From: Streptomyces sp. NRRL S-646
GTDB lineage: Bacteria > Actinomycetota > Actinomycetes > Streptomycetales > Streptomycetaceae
Direction: 5' to 3'
Length of the DNA stretch: 64,000 nucleotides
Assembly (NCBI RefSeq): GCF_000720765.1
Contig: NZ_JODC01000003.1
Location: 620,001-684,000, forward strand
Made by a program: the position numbers and the translations under genes. Shown piece by piece: positions 36,105-45,138 of this stretch. Position 1 is the first letter of the stretch. Every line of letters starts with the position of its first letter. The notes under the pieces are model-generated. The model saw only the letters and a program-made list of their open reading frames with translations. It had not been told where the DNA came from and searched no databases.

Positions 36105-37280
36105 TCATGCCGTGTCAGGTATGGGCAGCGGTCGCTTCTCGATGGCCGCCGCCATCACCTCGGGGAACAGATCGGGCGTGCACGCGAACGCCGGTGCCCC
36201 CAGCGCGGCGAGCGCGGCCGCGTGCTCCCGGTCGTAGGCCGGCGCCCCTTCGTCCGAGAGCGCAAGCAGTGTCACGAACTGCACTCCGGACGCCTTCATC
36301 GCGGCGACCCGCTTCAGCATCTCGTTCCGTATCCCTCCCTCGTACAGATCGCTGATGAGCACGACCACCGTCTCCGCGGGCCGGGTGATCTGCGACTGGC
36401 AGTAGGCGAGTGCCCGGTTGATGTCCGTACCGCCACCCAGCTGCGTGCCGAACAGCACGTCCACCGGGTCGTCGAGCTGGTCGGTGAGGTCCACCACCGC
36501 CGTGTCGAAGACGACGAGTCGCGTGTTGATCGACCGCATGGAGGCGAGCACCGCCCCGAACACGGACGCGTAGACCACGGAGGCCGCCATCGACCCCGAC
36601 TGGTCGATGCAGAGGACGATGTCCTTCTTCACGGACTGGGACGCCCGCCCGTAGCCGATGAGCCGCTCCGGCACGATCGTCCGGTACTCGGGCAGGTAGT
36701 GCTTGAGGTTGGCCGCGATGGTGCGGTTCCAGTCGATGTCGTGATGGCGCGGCCGGTTGATCCGGGCGCTGCGGTCGAGGGCGCCGGTGAGAGTGGCCCG
36801 GGTACGGGTGGCGAGCCGCTTCTCGAGGTCCTCGACGACCTTGCGCACGACGGCCCGTGCCGTCTCCTTGGTCGTCTCCGGCATCGCCTTGTTGAGCGAG
36901 AGCAGCGTGCCGACGAGGTGGACGTCGGCCTCCACCGCCTCCAGCATCTCCGGCTCCAGCAGCAGCGCGGACAGCCCGAGCCGGTCGATGGCGTCGCGCT
37001 GCATGACCTGTACGACGGAGGAGGGGAAGTACGTCCGGATGTCCCCGAGCCAGCGCGTCACCGACGGCGCCGACGCCCCGAGCCCCGCCGACCGGTCCCG
37101 CCCCGCCTGCCCTTGTTTGTCGCCTTTCCCGTAGAGCGCGGCCAACGCCCCGTCCATCGCGCTGTCCTGGCCCGACAGAGTGCATCCCGTGCCGTCGGCG
37201 GCGTCGCCCCCGAGCACCAGCCGCCAGCGCCGCAGCCGCTCCTGTGCCGGGGCTGCCGGGTCCATCGCCTCGGCCGTCAT
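36105..37280 (-). CDS. VWA-domain protein of the MoxR / DUF5682 operon
   Basis: The product has 391 residues from ATG 37280 (GGGGG upstream, inside the preceding small ORF). A helical N-terminal region is followed by a von Willebrand A domain with a complete metal-ion site: DQSGSM, the Thr of GGGTDINRAL and the Asp of LISDLYEGG. Such proteins act as metal-dependent binding partners of MoxR-type ATPases, here encoded as the first gene of the same operon. The small ORF ends within its start (ATGA), so translation is coupled. Confidence 0.9.
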   Translation of the reverse strand: MTAEAMDPAAPAQERLRRWRLVLGGDAADGTGCTLSGQDSAMDGALAALYGKGDKQGQAGRDRSAGLGASAPSVTRWLGDIRTYFPSSVVQVMQRDAIDRLGLSALLLEPEMLEAVEADVHLVGTLLSLNKAMPETTKETARAVVRKVVEDLEKRLATRTRATLTGALDRSARINRPRHHDIDWNRTIAANLKHYLPEYRTIVPERLIGYGRASQSVKKDIVLCIDQSGSMAASVVYASVFGAVLASMRSINTRLVVFDTAVVDLTDQLDDPVDVLFGTQLGGGTDINRALAYCQSQITRPAETVVVLISDLYEGGIRNEMLKRVAAMKASGVQFVTLLALSDEGAPAYDREHAAALAALGAPAFACTPDLFPEVMAAAIEKRPLPIPDTA

Positions 37281-37459
37281 CGGCACACCCCCGTGCGGGG
37301 CCGGTCCCAGAGCGGCATCACGGCGACGGCTGCCGCCGGACGGTCCTTCGCCCCGCCCGCGTGCCTGTTGCGATTCCTGTGGCCGTTCCTGGTCCTGTTC
37401 CTGCCGACGGCCATTGCGCCGACGTCCTCCCGGGCCTCCGTCAGTGCGTCCTTCGTCAT
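37277..37459 (-). CDS. 60-codon ORF tiled between DUF5682 and VWA genes
   Basis: ATG 37459 overlaps the DUF5682 stop (ATGA) and its own TGA overlaps the VWA ATG in the same way. GGGGGTGG lies upstream of its start. The product begins MTKDALTEAREDVGAMAVGR and continues with many Arg, Asn and His residues, ending LWDRPRTGVCR. Exact four-base tiling at both ends with a good ribosome-binding site is hard to explain by chance. It may encode a small basic protein or serve mainly to couple translation. I recognise no family. Confidence 0.6.
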   Translation of the reverse strand: MTKDALTEAREDVGAMAVGRNRTRNGHRNRNRHAGGAKDRPAAAVAVMPLWDRPRTGVCR

Positions 37460-40014
37460 CCCGCCACCCCCGCAAGGTCGTTGTCGATGTCTTCTTCCAC
37501 TCCGCCCGGGCCGCCCGGTCCCTCCAGCCCCAGCAGCAGCCGGACCACCGGCAGCACGGCGTCCGCGCGTGCGGGGTCGAGGTCGGCCGCGAAGCCCGGT
37601 ATGCCGGAGCCGGCGGCCGTCACGTTCCCCCGCTCCCCCGGGCCGCGCCGGACCAGCTCGCCCAGTGTCCGGCGCACCCCCGGCTCGTACGCGGAGAACG
37701 TCCGCCGCAGCAGGGGCAGTACGTCCGTGAACGCCTCCGCCGGCACCCCGGTCAGCCAGGAGTCGACCAGCCCGAGCAGTCGCTCGTCGTGCACGAGGAG
37801 CATTCCGCCGCCGGACCCTCCGCCGACGAAACCCTCGATCCAAGCGGCGGCATCCCCAGGCGGGGTTCCCGGCGAAAGCACGAGGCCCATGAGCCGCGCC
37901 GCCTCGTCCTGCCCCAACTGGCCGTCGTCCAGCAACAGCCGTACGGCCCGCCCCCGGACCACACCGGGCACGGTGTCCCGGACGGACAGCACGCGCAGAA
38001 CCGAGTGCCAGCGGCCCCGCAGGTCGCGGTGATCCGGCGCGGCCGCGTCGCCGAGCAGCCCCACCGCCCCGTGCACCGCGTCCACATGGCGTCGCATCTC
38101 CTCGGCGGCGTCCGCGTCCAGGGCCGCGCAGGCCGGAGGCAGGCCGACGAATATCCGCTCGGCGAGGCCCGCGGCGACTCCGGCCAGCGCTCCTGTGTCC
38201 GTACCGCGTACGTCGCCGTACCGGAGGGAGCGGACCAGGGCCGGCAGGGCCTGCGCGAGGTGGCCGACGTCCGTGTCGAGCGCCGCCCGGTCGGCGAGGA
38301 CCTGCATCACCACCGGTAGCGCTCGGGGGAGTTCGGCCAGCAGGCAGCGCTCGGCGAGTCCGGTGACGTCGGCCAGGGCCTGCGCGGCGACGGCGTCCGC
38401 CTCCGCCTTGGCCGTCGCGGCGGCGAGCAGCGTCGTGCCCCACACCCCGGCCTCCGCCACCCGCACGGCCAGCTCGGGTTCCCAGCGCAGCCGCCATGTC
38501 TCCCGGAACGTGCCCGTGCTGCCCCGCGAAGCCACCGGTTCGCCCCAGGCCACACCCAGCAACCGCAGTCGGTGCAGCAGCCTGCTGCGCCCTGCATCGG
38601 TCTCCTTGCGCAGGTCGAGCTCCAACTCCCGCTCCAGCGCCTCCGGTTTGAGCCGCAGCCGACGCTGGATCCGGTCCAGGTCCCGCTGCAACGGCACCGC
38701 CGGCGCCGCCTGCGGCACCTCCCCCAGCACGTCCCCGACGACCAGCCGGTCGTGCACCAGCGCCAGCGGCACGTCCGAGCCCTCGCACATCACCGCGCGC
38801 ACGGCATCGGTCGTCTCGCCGAGCCCCGGCAACGGGCGGCCCCGCATCGCGGCAAGCGTCTCCGCCAGCCGCACCGCCTCGATGACATGCGCCGAGGAGA
38901 CGATCCGGTCCTCGTCCCGCAGCAGCCCGGCCACCTTGGTCATCCACCGCTCGACCGGCCTGTCCGGGGCGGCAAACAGATGCCCGTACCAGCCCGGCGA
39001 GTCGATGCCCGCCCCATACCCGCTGAACCGCGACAGCCTCCGGTACGTCCACGGCACCCACGTCATGTCCGCCTTGACCTTGGGCAGCCCCTTCACCAGC
39101 GCCCGGTCGGCGGCGACGGCCGTCTTCTGCCGCAGCGCGGGCACATGCCAGGCCCCGCACACGACGGCCACCGCGTCCCCGAACTCCCGCTGCGCAGCCC
39201 GCACCTGGAGCCGCATGTACGCCTCCCGCACGAGATCCCGGTCATGCCCCCCGCTGCCGTACGCCTCGCGCAGCGCCCCCATGGCCTCTTCGAGCACGAG
39301 GAACGGCGCGAACGCGTCCCCCTCCCCCACCCCCCGGTGCTCGACGACGTCCTCCCACCACCGCTCCGGGTCGTCGTACCCGGCGGCTTCGGCGAGCACG
39401 GCCAGCGGGTCGATACGGACGTCGGTATCCATGGCCGACCTGCCGGCAGCGGGCTGGGAACCGGCCCCGGACTCTGCCCCAGCATCAAAGTTGACCCCGC
39501 GCCCGGCACCGTCGCCGCCCCCGTCCCGGCGCCCGGCGTCGGCACCGGCTGCATCGCCCCCGGCCGAATCGGCGTCGTCCCCACGTCCGGCGCCCGCGCC
39601 CCCTCCGAATTCGCCCTCCGTGTCCTTGCTCCACGCCAGGGTGTGGGTGGCCGGCAAGTCGATGAAGCGCGCCGGTACTTCGTGCTCCAGGGCCCACCGG
39701 ATCGCGACCCACTCCGGGGAGAACTCGGCGAGCGGCCAGAAGGCCGAGCGGCCGGGCTCGTCCACGGCGTGGGCGAGGAGAGCGACCGGCGGTCGCATGT
39801 CCTGCTCTGCGGCCAGCGGGATCAGTGCGTCGGCCTCGGGCGGTCCTTCGATCAGCACGGCCCGGGGCCGGGCCGCGTCCAGCGCCGCCCGTACCGCTCG
39901 TGCCGAGCCGGGTCCGTGATGTCGCACGCCGAGCAGCAGCGGCCCGCCACCGGCCGCGCCGCTCCCGCCCCTCGCCATCCCTGTCACACCGTCCCCCCTC
40001 GTCGTCCTCGTCAT
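37456..40014 (-). CDS. DUF5682-family protein
   Basis: ATG 40014 (GAGGGG upstream) gives 852 residues; GTG 39987 is an alternative. The N-terminus has LLLGVRHHGPGSARAVRAAL then DAARPRAVLIEGPPEADALI, a conserved signature I associate with DUF5682, and later VVCGAWHVPALRQKT. A low-complexity Gly/Ala/Asp insert lies near residues 150-220. The C-terminal half is long and helical. The biochemical function is unknown; in my recollection the family travels with MoxR, VWA, SWIM and DUF5691 genes, all of which are present here. Both ends overlap small ORFs by four bases. Confidence 0.85.
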   Translation of the reverse strand: MTRTTRGDGVTGMARGGSGAAGGGPLLLGVRHHGPGSARAVRAALDAARPRAVLIEGPPEADALIPLAAEQDMRPPVALLAHAVDEPGRSAFWPLAEFSPEWVAIRWALEHEVPARFIDLPATHTLAWSKDTEGEFGGGAGAGRGDDADSAGGDAAGADAGRRDGGGDGAGRGVNFDAGAESGAGSQPAAGRSAMDTDVRIDPLAVLAEAAGYDDPERWWEDVVEHRGVGEGDAFAPFLVLEEAMGALREAYGSGGHDRDLVREAYMRLQVRAAQREFGDAVAVVCGAWHVPALRQKTAVAADRALVKGLPKVKADMTWVPWTYRRLSRFSGYGAGIDSPGWYGHLFAAPDRPVERWMTKVAGLLRDEDRIVSSAHVIEAVRLAETLAAMRGRPLPGLGETTDAVRAVMCEGSDVPLALVHDRLVVGDVLGEVPQAAPAVPLQRDLDRIQRRLRLKPEALERELELDLRKETDAGRSRLLHRLRLLGVAWGEPVASRGSTGTFRETWRLRWEPELAVRVAEAGVWGTTLLAAATAKAEADAVAAQALADVTGLAERCLLAELPRALPVVMQVLADRAALDTDVGHLAQALPALVRSLRYGDVRGTDTGALAGVAAGLAERIFVGLPPACAALDADAAEEMRRHVDAVHGAVGLLGDAAAPDHRDLRGRWHSVLRVLSVRDTVPGVVRGRAVRLLLDDGQLGQDEAARLMGLVLSPGTPPGDAAAWIEGFVGGGSGGGMLLVHDERLLGLVDSWLTGVPAEAFTDVLPLLRRTFSAYEPGVRRTLGELVRRGPGERGNVTAAGSGIPGFAADLDPARADAVLPVVRLLLGLEGPGGPGGVEEDIDNDLAGVAG

Positions 40015-40190
40015 CGCGCCCCTCGAACGCAGCCGCCGGACGCCTTCCGGGCGCCCTCCAGGCCGCTGCCGTTCCCGACGGACACCCCGTACTCGTGCAC
40101 CGTGCGCACCGAGCCACCCGATCCCTGGCCCCCGCCCGATCCGTTGTTCCCGCTCTTCCCGCCCGGGCGGCCCCACCCCAGGTCGGTCAC
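40011..40190 (-). CDS. 59-codon Gly-rich ORF tiled between MoxR and DUF5682 genes
   Basis: GTG 40190 overlaps the MoxR stop (GTGA), preceded by GGGAGGTGAGCGC. Its TGA overlaps the DUF5682 ATG (ATGA). The product begins VTDLGWGRPGGKSGNNGSGG, is about one third glycine, and contains VRTVHEYGVSV before a basic end with one cysteine. As with the 60-codon ORF downstream, tiling plus ribosome-binding site argues for translation. It may be a small linker protein or a coupling device. Confidence 0.6.
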   Translation of the reverse strand: MTDLGWGRPGGKSGNNGSGGGQGSGGSVRTVHEYGVSVGNGSGLEGARKASGGCVRGAR

Positions 40191-41386
40191 GCGCTCACCT
40201 CCCGGCAGGCCCGGTAGAAGTCCTTCCAGCCGTCGCGCTCGCGGACGACCGCCTCCAGGTACTCCTGCCAGATGACGCGGTCGGCCGCCGGGTCGCGGAC
40301 GACGGCACCGAGGATGCCCGCGGCGACGTCGCCGGCCCGCAGCACGCCGTCGCCGAAGTGGGAGGCCAGGGCGAGTCCACTGGTGACGACGGAGATCGCC
40401 TCCGCCGTCGACAGCGTGCCGCTCGGCGACTTGAGCTTCGTACGGCCGTCGGACGTGACCCCGTCGCGCAGCTCGCGGAAGACGGTCACGACCCGGCGGA
40501 TCTCGTCGACGCCGTCGGGCACGGCCGGCAGGTCGAGCGAGCGGCCGATCTGGTCGACGCGGCGCGAGACGATGTCCACCTCGGCCTCGACGCTCTCCGG
40601 CAGTGGCAGCACCACCGTGTTGAAGCGGCGGCGCAGGGCGCTGGAGAGGTCGTTGACCCCGCGGTCCCGGGCGTTGGCCGTGGCGATCAGGTTGAACCCC
40701 CGGACGGCCTGCACCTCCTGCCCCAACTCCGGTATCGGCAGTGTCTTCTCGGAGAGGATCGTGATGAGCGTGTCCTGGACGTCGGCGGGGATACGGGTCA
40801 GCTCCTCCACCCGCGCCGTCATCCCCTCCGCCATGGCCCGCATGACGGGGCTGGGCACCAGGGCGGCCCGGCTCGGGCCGTTCGCCAGCAGCTGCGCGTA
40901 GTTCCAGCCGTAGCGGATCGCCTCCTCCGGCGTGCCCGCCGTGCCCTGCACGAGCAGGGTCGAGTCGCCGCTGACCGCCGCGGCCAGGTGCTCGGACACC
41001 CAGGTCTTCGCAGTGCCGGGCACGCCCAGCAGGAGCAGGGCGCGGTCGGTGGCGAGCGTGGTGACGGCGACCTCGACGATCCGGCGCGGGCCCACGTACT
41101 TCGGTGTGATCACCGTGCCGTCCGGCAGGGTACCGCCGAGCAGATACGTCGCCACCGCCCACGGCGACAGCTTCCAACGGGCCGGGCGAGGGCGATCGTC
41201 CTGCGCGGCCAGCACGGCGAGTTCACCGGCGAAGGCGTCCTCGGCGTGTGGCCGCAGCGCCTCCGTGCCAGGTGCGGGCGCCTGCGCGCTCGCACCCGCG
41301 GATGCAGGGGCGGCGGCAGTCGAATTCACGGGCGCGGACCCGTTCTCACTCGGTTCGACGGACTTCGGCTCTACGGACACAGACAT
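40187..41386 (-). CDS. MoxR-family AAA+ ATPase
   Basis: The 399-residue product has an Ala/Pro/Ser-rich N-terminus of about 65 residues and then a MoxR ATPase core: Walker A LGVPGTAKTW, the pore-side segment EELTRIPADVQDTLITILSE, sensor 1 in NLIATANARDRG and the arginine region LSSALRRRFNTVVLP. MoxR ATPases remodel partner complexes, often using a VWA adaptor, which is encoded three genes downstream. GGAGGGGG lies upstream of ATG 41386. It is the first gene of the leftward operon and is transcribed from a RecA-NDp-like promoter. Confidence 0.93.
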   Translation of the reverse strand: MSVSVEPKSVEPSENGSAPVNSTAAAPASAGASAQAPAPGTEALRPHAEDAFAGELAVLAAQDDRPRPARWKLSPWAVATYLLGGTLPDGTVITPKYVGPRRIVEVAVTTLATDRALLLLGVPGTAKTWVSEHLAAAVSGDSTLLVQGTAGTPEEAIRYGWNYAQLLANGPSRAALVPSPVMRAMAEGMTARVEELTRIPADVQDTLITILSEKTLPIPELGQEVQAVRGFNLIATANARDRGVNDLSSALRRRFNTVVLPLPESVEAEVDIVSRRVDQIGRSLDLPAVPDGVDEIRRVVTVFRELRDGVTSDGRTKLKSPSGTLSTAEAISVVTSGLALASHFGDGVLRAGDVAAGILGAVVRDPAADRVIWQEYLEAVVRERDGWKDFYRACREVSA

Positions 41387-41429
41387 GGCTGAGGCCCCCT
41401 CCAGCTCGGCCGGTTCGGATCTGGCACCA

Positions 41430-41452
41430 ACCGTGCACCACGCCACTGACAA
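41430..41452 (-). promoter_or_regulatory. RecA-NDp / PafBC-type promoter of the MoxR operon
   Basis: Read leftward: TTGTCAGTG, eight bases (GCGTGGTG), then CACGGT. This matches the element TTGTCRGTG-N8-TAnnnT except for C in place of the first T of the second block. The mRNA leader would be about 36 bases and includes the GGAGGGGG site. It is mirror-related to the promoter at 41490. Confidence 0.65.
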
Positions 41453-41489
41453 TGCGTTCCGACCTGCGCAAACGCGTTCGCCGGCCCGA

Positions 41490-41512
41490 TTGTCAGTGGC
41501 GGGATCTACCTT
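41490..41512 (+). promoter_or_regulatory. RecA-NDp / PafBC-type promoter of the SWIM / DUF5691 operon
   Basis: TTGTCAGTG, eight bases (GCGGGATC), TACCTT: an exact match to TTGTCRGTG-N8-TAnnnT, known from DNA-damage promoters of mycobacteria and other actinobacteria. The ATG at 41520 lies eight bases after the second block, so the transcript is probably leaderless. Confidence 0.8.
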
Positions 41513-41519
41513 CGATGAC

Positions 41520-42875
41520 ATGACTCAGCAGGGGGTGCGCTGGAGCGCGGAGCAGGTGCTGGCACTGGCGCCTGACGCCGCGTCACGCAAAGCGGGCAGC
41601 AAACTCGGCGCGGCGGGGCCGTGGTCCGAGGCGGGGAGTTCCGACGAGGGGACGGTGTGGGGGCAGTGCAAGGGCAGCGGCAGCAAGCCGTATCAGACGG
41701 TCGTGGACATCGCCGATGCCGCGGGCCCCGCGTACAGGTGCAGTTGTCCGAGCCGCAAGTTCCCGTGCAAGCACGCGCTCGGGCTGCTGCTGCTCTGGGC
41801 GGGCGGGGACGGTGCGGTGCCGTCGGGGCAGGCGCCGGACTGGGCGGAGCAGTGGATAGAGGGGAGAAGGCAGCGCGCCGAGCAGAAGCGGACGGCGGGC
41901 GTGTCCGGATCATCGTCCGGGTCCGGTGATCCGGAGGCCGCGCGGCGCAGAGCCGAGCGCAGAGCCGAGCGGATCACCGCGGGTGCGACCGAGTTGGAGC
42001 AGCGCCTGGCGGATCTGCTGCGCGGCGGCCTGGCGAGCGCGGAGCAGTCGGGGTACGGCCTGTGGGAGGAGACGGCGGCCCGCATGGTCGACGCCCAGGC
42101 CCCCGGACTGGCCGCGCGGGTGCGGGAGTTGGGGGCGATCCCGTCGTCCGGACCGGGCTGGCCGGTACGGCTGCTGGAGGAGTGCGCGCTGCTCCATCTC
42201 CTCGACCAGGGCTGGCTGCACCGTGACGGGCTGCCGGACGGCCTGGCGGCGACGGTCCGGTCGCGGATCGGCCTGCCCGGCACGGCGGACGGCCCGCCGC
42301 TGCGCGACCGCTGGCTGGTCCTCGCCCAGTACGACACGGCGGACGCACGCCTGACGACCCGCCGAATCTGGTTGCACGGCACCGACTCGGACCGCATCGC
42401 ACTGCTCCTCTCCTACGGCGCCGCGGGCCGCGCCCCGGAGCTGGCGCTGCCCGTGGGGCTGACCCTGGACGCCGAGGTGTCCGCCTATCCGGGTGCCGGG
42501 CAACTGCGGGCGTCCCTGGGCGAGCAGTTCGCACCGCCGGCCCCCTCGGTGACACGGCCGCCGGGAGTGACGGCGGCCCGGGCGGCCGCCCGTTACGGCG
42601 AGGCACTGCGGGACGACCCATGGCTGGACTCCGTCCCGGTCACGCTGGACCGGGTCATACCGATCCCGGACGCCGACTCCTGGCAGCTGGCGGACGCCGA
42701 CACGGACGCGGCGCTGCCACTGACTCCCGCTGCCCGTACCCGCCCCGGCCTCTGGCGTCTGGTCGCCCTCTCGGGCGGCGCCCCCGTCAAGGTCTTCGGC
42801 GAGTGCGGCCACCGCGGCTTCACTCCGCTGACGGCGTGGCCGGAGGGGGCGGGAGAGGCGGTGCAGCTGTGCTGA
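41520..42875 (+). CDS. SWIM zinc-finger protein
   Basis: The 451-residue product carries a SWIM zinc finger near residues 75-95 (YRCSCPSRKFPCKHALGLLL, pattern CxCx6CxH), a DNA- or protein-binding module. A highly charged Arg/Glu segment follows (AARRRAERRAERITAGATEL), and then a long region of unknown fold. There is no ribosome-binding site; the promoter places transcription start at the ATG. Its neighbours are DUF5691 downstream and the divergent MoxR operon, a grouping I recall from many actinobacteria. Confidence 0.9.
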   Translation: MTQQGVRWSAEQVLALAPDAASRKAGSKLGAAGPWSEAGSSDEGTVWGQCKGSGSKPYQTVVDIADAAGPAYRCSCPSRKFPCKHALGLLLLWAGGDGAVPSGQAPDWAEQWIEGRRQRAEQKRTAGVSGSSSGSGDPEAARRRAERRAERITAGATELEQRLADLLRGGLASAEQSGYGLWEETAARMVDAQAPGLAARVRELGAIPSSGPGWPVRLLEECALLHLLDQGWLHRDGLPDGLAATVRSRIGLPGTADGPPLRDRWLVLAQYDTADARLTTRRIWLHGTDSDRIALLLSYGAAGRAPELALPVGLTLDAEVSAYPGAGQLRASLGEQFAPPAPSVTRPPGVTAARAAARYGEALRDDPWLDSVPVTLDRVIPIPDADSWQLADADTDAALPLTPAARTRPGLWRLVALSGGAPVKVFGECGHRGFTPLTAWPEGAGEAVQLC

Positions 42876-42940
42876 CCCGACAGTCCGGGGACCGTCTCGC
42901 GACGCCCACAGGGGACGGGAGCCTCACGGAAAGGAACCGC

Positions 42941-44560
42941 ATGAACAGGACGTCCACGCCGGTGGATGCGCCCGCCTCGGGCGCCTGGGAGGAACTCGTC
43001 ACGGCGGCACTGCTCGGGACGGAGCGGCGCCCCCCGCCGGGCGGAGCGCCGGGGCGGGAGGCGCCGGTGGCGCTGCTGGACGCGGCGGCCGCGGAGACCG
43101 TTCGGCGGCGGGCCGGGCTGCGGGCGGCACAGGCGGCCGGACGGCCCGAACCGGCTGCCGAGGACCCACGGCCCGTGCTGCCCCCGGCAGCGGCCCGCAG
43201 GCTCGCGCTGCTGCTGGCCGACCGCCCGGGCACGGGCGGCGGCGGTCGCCGGGGCACGGCGCCGGACCTCATGGAGCTGCTGCCGCAGTGGCTCGCGGCG
43301 GCGAACGCCCGTGGTTTCGCGGCACCCCCTCAGGCGCTGCCCGCGCTGCTGGACGCGGCCCGGGGGCGTACGGATCTGCGGCCGGCGGCGCTGGCGTTCG
43401 CAGGGCCGCGCGCCGTGTGGCTCGCCCGGCTGAACCCCGACTGGCGGTTCGCCCTGCGTGCAACGCCGGGCGGGGGCGCCGCCCTGCCGCACCCCGAGGA
43501 CACGGAGCAGACCCGGCGCCTGTGGGAGGAAGGCCTGTTCGCCGAGCGGGTCGCGCTCCTGTCCGCCATACGCGCCCGCGAACCCGCCGCCGCCCGCGAA
43601 CTGCTCACCACGACCTGGTCGACGGAGCGGGCCGAGGACCGTCTGATGTTCCTCGACTCGCTGCGCACGGGACTCGGCCCCGAGGACGAGCCCTTCCTGG
43701 AACAGGCGCTGGCCGACCGCAGTCGCAACGTGCGAGCGACGGCAGCAGAGTTGCTCTCCGCGCTGCCGGGTTCGGCGCTCGCCGCACGGATGGCCGTCAG
43801 AGCCGCGGCGTGCGTGGCCGTCGACCACACGGGCGACTCACCAATGATCACCGTCGAGGCTCCGCACGAGTGCGATGCGAGCATGGAGCGCGACGGTGTA
43901 GTGACCAAGGCTCCGGCGGGACGGGGTGAACGGTCATGGTGGTTCAACCAGTTGGTGGAGGCCACACCGCTCGGGACATGGTCCGGGCGGCTCGGTGGGC
44001 GTACGCCACGGCAGATCGTGGCACTGCCGGTGACGGACGACTGGCAGAGCGAACTGCACGCGGCCTGGTGCCGGGCCGCCGTGCGGCAGCGGGACCCCGA
44101 GTGGGCCCGGGCGCTCCTCGGAACCTCGTCCGCTCCGGAGGCCGGCGGGCCGGGCGCGGTGTCGCTGGCCGAGCGCGCCAAGCTGCTCGGCACGCTGAGC
44201 GCCGGCGAACGGGCCGACTGGGTGGCCGGGTTCATCGCGGCACACGGCCTGTCCGAGGCGTTTCAGCTGCTCGGGGTGTGCGCGGTGCCCTGGTCTGCGC
44301 CGCTCGGCCGGGCGGTGGTGGACGCGCTCAACATCGCACGGGACGCGGGGAGTTACCCATGGAGCTTCAGCGGAGTGATGGGCCTGGCCGAACGCTGCCT
44401 CGACCCCTCCGAAGCGAGCCGCCTCGACGGCCTCCTGGCGATACCCGACGAAACGGAGGACGCGTCACCGGGGGCGGGCGGCTACTGGGCGGAGGCGTTC
44501 CAGCGCCTGGTGAGGACCTTGCGGTTGCGGGCGGCGATGGCGGAAGAGCTGGGGGCGTAG
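42941..44560 (+). CDS. DUF5691-family protein
   Basis: ATG 42941 is preceded by GGAAAGGAACCGC and gives 539 residues; GTG 42869, overlapping the SWIM stop, is an alternative. The start WEELVTAALLGTERR, the helical-repeat-like segment (LFAERVALLSAIRAREPAAA; RNVRATAAELLSALPGS) and PLGTWSGRLGGRTPRQIVAL are features I associate with DUF5691. Parts look like HEAT-type alpha repeats. Its function is unknown; it is co-transcribed with the SWIM gene and presumably works with the MoxR/VWA proteins. Confidence 0.85.
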   Translation: MNRTSTPVDAPASGAWEELVTAALLGTERRPPPGGAPGREAPVALLDAAAAETVRRRAGLRAAQAAGRPEPAAEDPRPVLPPAAARRLALLLADRPGTGGGGRRGTAPDLMELLPQWLAAANARGFAAPPQALPALLDAARGRTDLRPAALAFAGPRAVWLARLNPDWRFALRATPGGGAALPHPEDTEQTRRLWEEGLFAERVALLSAIRAREPAAARELLTTTWSTERAEDRLMFLDSLRTGLGPEDEPFLEQALADRSRNVRATAAELLSALPGSALAARMAVRAAACVAVDHTGDSPMITVEAPHECDASMERDGVVTKAPAGRGERSWWFNQLVEATPLGTWSGRLGGRTPRQIVALPVTDDWQSELHAAWCRAAVRQRDPEWARALLGTSSAPEAGGPGAVSLAERAKLLGTLSAGERADWVAGFIAAHGLSEAFQLLGVCAVPWSAPLGRAVVDALNIARDAGSYPWSFSGVMGLAERCLDPSEASRLDGLLAIPDETEDASPGAGGYWAEAFQRLVRTLRLRAAMAEELGA

Positions 44561-44615
44561 AGCGGCACGTTTTCAGGACCGGTCGGCCGCACTCGTTCAA
44601 GGCCGGTCGGCTGCA

Positions 44616-44693
44616 CTCAGCCCGTCCGGCGTTTGAGGACGAGGCCGTTCAGGCCGACCGGGGGTCTGGGGGCAGCGCCCCCAGGGCCGGTCA
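44616..44693 (+). repeat. Dispersed intergenic repeat B, copy 1, with terminator hairpin
   Basis: Begins TCAGCCCGTCCGGCGTTTGA and ends with the hairpin CTGGGGGCAGCGCCCCCAG. A near-identical inverted copy lies at 48115-48178. It sits between the convergent DUF5691 and icmB genes, where its hairpin can stop transcription from either side. Confidence 0.75.
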
Positions 44694-44721
44694 CCCCACC
44701 CGACCCGCACGAGGCGACAGC

Positions 44722-45138
<417 letters not shown>

